The notes beneath the pieces were generated by a model. The model was not told the DNA's origin and searched no databases. It worked only from the letters and a program-made list of their open reading frames with translations. A program made the position numbers and the translations under genes. Source: Poritiphilus flavus (lineage in GTDB: Bacteria; Bacteroidota; Bacteroidia; Flavobacteriales; Flavobacteriaceae). From it: a DNA stretch of 63,124 nt. Positions 60,610 to 63,124 of this stretch are shown here, one piece after another. Every line of letters starts with the position of its first letter. Position 1 is the first letter of the stretch. The stretch covers positions 1 to 63,124 of the forward strand of contig NZ_WXYO01000011.1 in NCBI RefSeq assembly GCF_009901585.1, read 5' to 3'.

Positions 60610-63124
60610 ATGATGACGATTGAAAATAATATCGAACGCGGATATAAAACGGTCATAGCGGCCTTGGTTTTGTCCCTTCTAGCTACAGTTGGGGTTAATG
60701 CCCAACTGGGCGGTAGCACTTACACGATTTCCCAATCCAATACGGCCTATGTTGGTCAAACCACCGTTTTTACGGTGTCAGGGCCAAATATTTATGGAAC
60801 CAACAGTTGGAGTACTACCCGAGGAAACCTCAGCAGCACTAATGGTCTTTCCACAACAGTTACATGGACAAGTTCGGGAAGCACCAGTATAAGTGTCAAT
60901 GTAGTGGACGATTGGTTCAACGTCTATTTTACATCTAAGTTGCTTACTGTTACGGTACCTTTGAGCGCGGGATCGATCAACGGGGCACAGACTATTTGTT
61001 ATAATGGAGATCCTTCAACATTGGGTAACACTTCCTCAGCATCAGGAGGTAGTGGTGGATATACCTATCAATGGCAATATTCAAACAATGGCAGCAGCGG
61101 TTGGACCAACATCAGCGGGGCTACCTCTACAACTTATAACCCCCCGGGAGGACTCACCTCATCCAGATGGTACCGCAGACGCGTGAAAAGTGGTCTTAAT
61201 AGTACGGACTATACCACATCGGTAAAGGTCACGGTAAATTCACTAATGCTACCGGGTACCCTAAATGGTGTACAGACGGTTTGTTATGGGGGTAATCCGA
61301 GTACCATTGGCAATGCCATCAGCCCTACGGGTGGTAGTGGCAGCTACACTTACCAATGGCAATATTCGTCTAATGGCAGCAGTTGGACAAACATTAGCGG
61401 CGCTACCAGCATTAGTTATGACCCTCCGGGGGGGCTCACCGCTACGCGTTGGTACAGGCGTAGGGTACAGACTTGCGGGGAGACACAATACACCGGCCCG
61501 GTGAAAGTAACAGTGAACCCTACCCTTAACTCCGGTAGTGTTGGTGGTACCCAAACCATTTGTCAGGGTGGCCAACCTATTACGCTGAGCAATATCAGCA
61601 GCCCAACGGGCAGTAATGGTAGTTATACCTACCTGTGGCAGTATTCGGCTAACGGCAGTAGCGGATGGACCAATATCTCAGGGGCTACTTTGGCAAACTA
61701 TAGCCCGCCGGCAGGCTTGACCACCTCGAGATGGTATCGAAGGGGGGTGAGTTCTTGTAGTCAGACCAAACATTCCAGCCCGGTCAAGGTTACCGTTCAC
61801 CAGAGTCTCTCCTTACCGACTGGTTCTACCAGCTTTACCCGCTGTGGCAGCGGTACCCTTACCCTTTCACAGACCCTGGCCACCGGGGCCAATACCCTAA
61901 GGTGGTATGCGGCCTCCAGCGGAGGAAGCTACCTCCACCAGGGCAGCAGTTACACCACCCCGAGCCTAAGCAGTAATACCACCTATTATGTATCCAGTTA
62001 CAACAGTACGGCGGGCTGTGAATCCGCCACACGAAAAGCCATAAGCGTTACAGTAACCCCGACCAGCATTTGGTATGCCGATACCGATGGGGATGGTTTC
62101 GGGGATGCCTCGGTAAGCCAATCGGCCTGTAGCCAGCCCAGCGGTTATGTCAGCAACAAAACAGACATATGCCCAAGTACTTATGGGAGTTATGAGGGCT
62201 GTACCTATGCCCGGCCTTCTTTAAGCGATGAGAACTATATCTATGTGCGTCAATACCAGGATACCGTCACTAGCCCAAACCAGGTGGATGAGAACAGCGA
62301 TCTGATCGAACAGGTGAGTTATTTTGACGGTTTGGGCAGGCCCATGCAGCAGCTGGCCATCCGTGGGGGTGGTACCCCGGTGATAGCCTCCGCATCCGCA
62401 TGGGAAATGGATTGGACCCTGGGCAGTGGAGGAACGGACTTCTTTAATCAGAACGGGGCCACTTCCGAAAACCAGCGGGAGAGCGGGACAACGCCTTACG
62501 GGACTACCGGGCTGTTGTGGAAATGTGGTAACGATGCCTTAAACAATGCCGATGGAGGCTGGAACACGGACTATATCGCTGTAGATAAGACAGCCACCTA
62601 CCGTTATTCGGTTTGGGTGAAACGAACCCATTCCCAAAACGGAAAAACCTATCACGGCACTCAAAATGTGAATACGTTGACCGGGGGGGCACATGCCAAT
62701 CCCTACTTCTGGCAGGGCGATTTGCCCCAGATCGATGTCTGGTACCTGATGGTAGGGGTGATCCACCCTTATGACTATAGTGGAGGAGACAGTGGGGTAA
62801 GTGGGGTGTACGACCTGCAGGGCAATAAGGTGCTGGATGGCACGGAATACCGCTGGGGGTCTGGTACCACCACCTCCCGTTTTCGAAGCTACCTCTACTT
62901 TGCCACCGATACCGATGTACGGCAGTATTTCTGGAACCCAAGCCTGCAAAATATGAGCGGAAGGGAAGCCTCCCTCTCCCATGTACTGGAACAGCAGCCC
63001 AGTGATCTGGTTACCCATGTGGAATACGACAGCTATGGCCGCCAGTCTAAAGAGTACCTTCCGTATTTTGAACCCGAAGGAAGCCGTGGCAGTTATCGCG
63101 GGGATGTCTCTCTGCAGACCAAAC
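60610..63124 (+). CDS. RHS-type secreted protein with Ig-like repeats and DUF6443-like region, right end missing
   Basis: Open to the right edge of the window (at least 838 codons). The start ATG at 60610 (or 60613) gives a signal peptide VIAALVLSLLATVGVNAQ. Then come three Ig-like units starting near 60988, 61273 and 61552 (spacing 285 and 279 bp): each has QT(I/V)CxxG, YQWQYSxNGSS-type, WTNISGAT and RWYRR-type motifs. A fourth Cys-type Ig-like domain (LRWYAASSGG, about 61895), a Ca-binding-like DTDGDGFGDASV and an YDGLGRPMQQLAI (DUF6443-like) RHS region follow. The remaining RHS core and any toxin domain lie outside the window. Confidence 0.85.
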   Translation, partial: MMTIENNIERGYKTVIAALVLSLLATVGVNAQLGGSTYTISQSNTAYVGQTTVFTVSGPNIYGTNSWSTTRGNLSSTNGLSTTVTWTSSGSTSISVNVVDDWFNVYFTSKLLTVTVPLSAGSINGAQTICYNGDPSTLGNTSSASGGSGGYTYQWQYSNNGSSGWTNISGATSTTYNPPGGLTSSRWYRRRVKSGLNSTDYTTSVKVTVNSLMLPGTLNGVQTVCYGGNPSTIGNAISPTGGSGSYTYQWQYSSNGSSWTNISGATSISYDPPGGLTATRWYRRRVQTCGETQYTGPVKVTVNPTLNSGSVGGTQTICQGGQPITLSNISSPTGSNGSYTYLWQYSANGSSGWTNISGATLANYSPPAGLTTSRWYRRGVSSCSQTKHSSPVKVTVHQSLSLPTGSTSFTRCGSGTLTLSQTLATGANTLRWYAASSGGSYLHQGSSYTTPSLSSNTTYYVSSYNSTAGCESATRKAISVTVTPTSIWYADTDGDGFGDASVSQSACSQPSGYVSNKTDICPSTYGSYEGCTYARPSLSDENYIYVRQYQDTVTSPNQVDENSDLIEQVSYFDGLGRPMQQLAIRGGGTPVIASASAWEMDWTLGSGGTDFFNQNGATSENQRESGTTPYGTTGLLWKCGNDALNNADGGWNTDYIAVDKTATYRYSVWVKRTHSQNGKTYHGTQNVNTLTGGAHANPYFWQGDLPQIDVWYLMVGVIHPYDYSGGDSGVSGVYDLQGNKVLDGTEYRWGSGTTTSRFRSYLYFATDTDVRQYFWNPSLQNMSGREASLSHVLEQQPSDLVTHVEYDSYGRQSKEYLPYFEPEGSRGSYRGDVSLQTK

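Overview
The window looks like a piece of chromosome from a marine-type Flavobacteriaceae bacterium (Bacteroidota). Supporting signs are TAnnTTTG-type -7 promoter elements, flavobacterial families (DUF5694, DUF6443/RHS secreted proteins, P1 aminopeptidase, a C-domain-less pyruvate kinase), dispersed GTCGAGCGCAGTCGAGA repeats and a REP-associated tyrosine transposase. The genus cannot be fixed from the sequence alone.

Layout. 1-480: a 155-bp tandem repeat carrying terminator-like hairpins. 481-6463 (-): glutamate synthase gltD-gltB. 6791-7933 (-): acyl-CoA dehydrogenase. 8232-14158 (+): a Glu/Leu-type dehydrogenase, NhaD Na+/H+ antiporter, an ExbB-ExbD-TonB energy-transduction operon and folC. 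14246-14320: tRNA-Val(UAC). 14592-20827: an AT-richer island with a small coiled-coil gene, a Cro-like regulator and a tight four-gene operon hsdS - AAA ATPase - HNH protein - hsdM, with no hsdR in the window. 20875-28218 (-): a mixed run of metabolic, envelope and DUF genes. 28355-36674: LysR, P1 peptidase, flavodoxin, an HTH-ImmA/IrrE plus DUF4411 (PIN-like) pair, O-methyltransferase, VOC protein, AraC regulator, lipid acyltransferase and SRPBCC protein. 36739-44239: a double beta-propeller lipoprotein, an atypical pyruvate kinase, cupin, membrane-anchored AraC regulator and S41 peptidase. 44413-49291: a GerW/DUF2953 pair, an Mla/MCE lipid transporter (permease, ATPase, MCE subunit) and an M50 site-2 protease. 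49420-54119: a coupled three-gene operon (flavin reductase-like, M20 peptidase, P-loop DUF1611-like), a YoaP-like GNAT and a double Usp protein. 54168-54242: tRNA-Val(GAC), followed by an A-B-B'-A repeat array and a REP/RAYT element. 56482-63124: an RHS/YD-type secreted protein locus that runs off the right edge.

The most notable system is the operon at 14945-20827. A type I specificity subunit and methyltransferase enclose a PtuA/PtuB-like (Septu-type) ATPase-HNH pair, with 4-bp overlaps and a 4-bp gap between genes. The usual HsdR translocase/nuclease is absent. The arrangement suggests, but does not prove, a hybrid defence in which HsdMS provides recognition or self-marking and the ATPase-HNH pair is the effector. 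The other recurrent theme is that both tRNA-Val genes are followed by accessory or mobile DNA.
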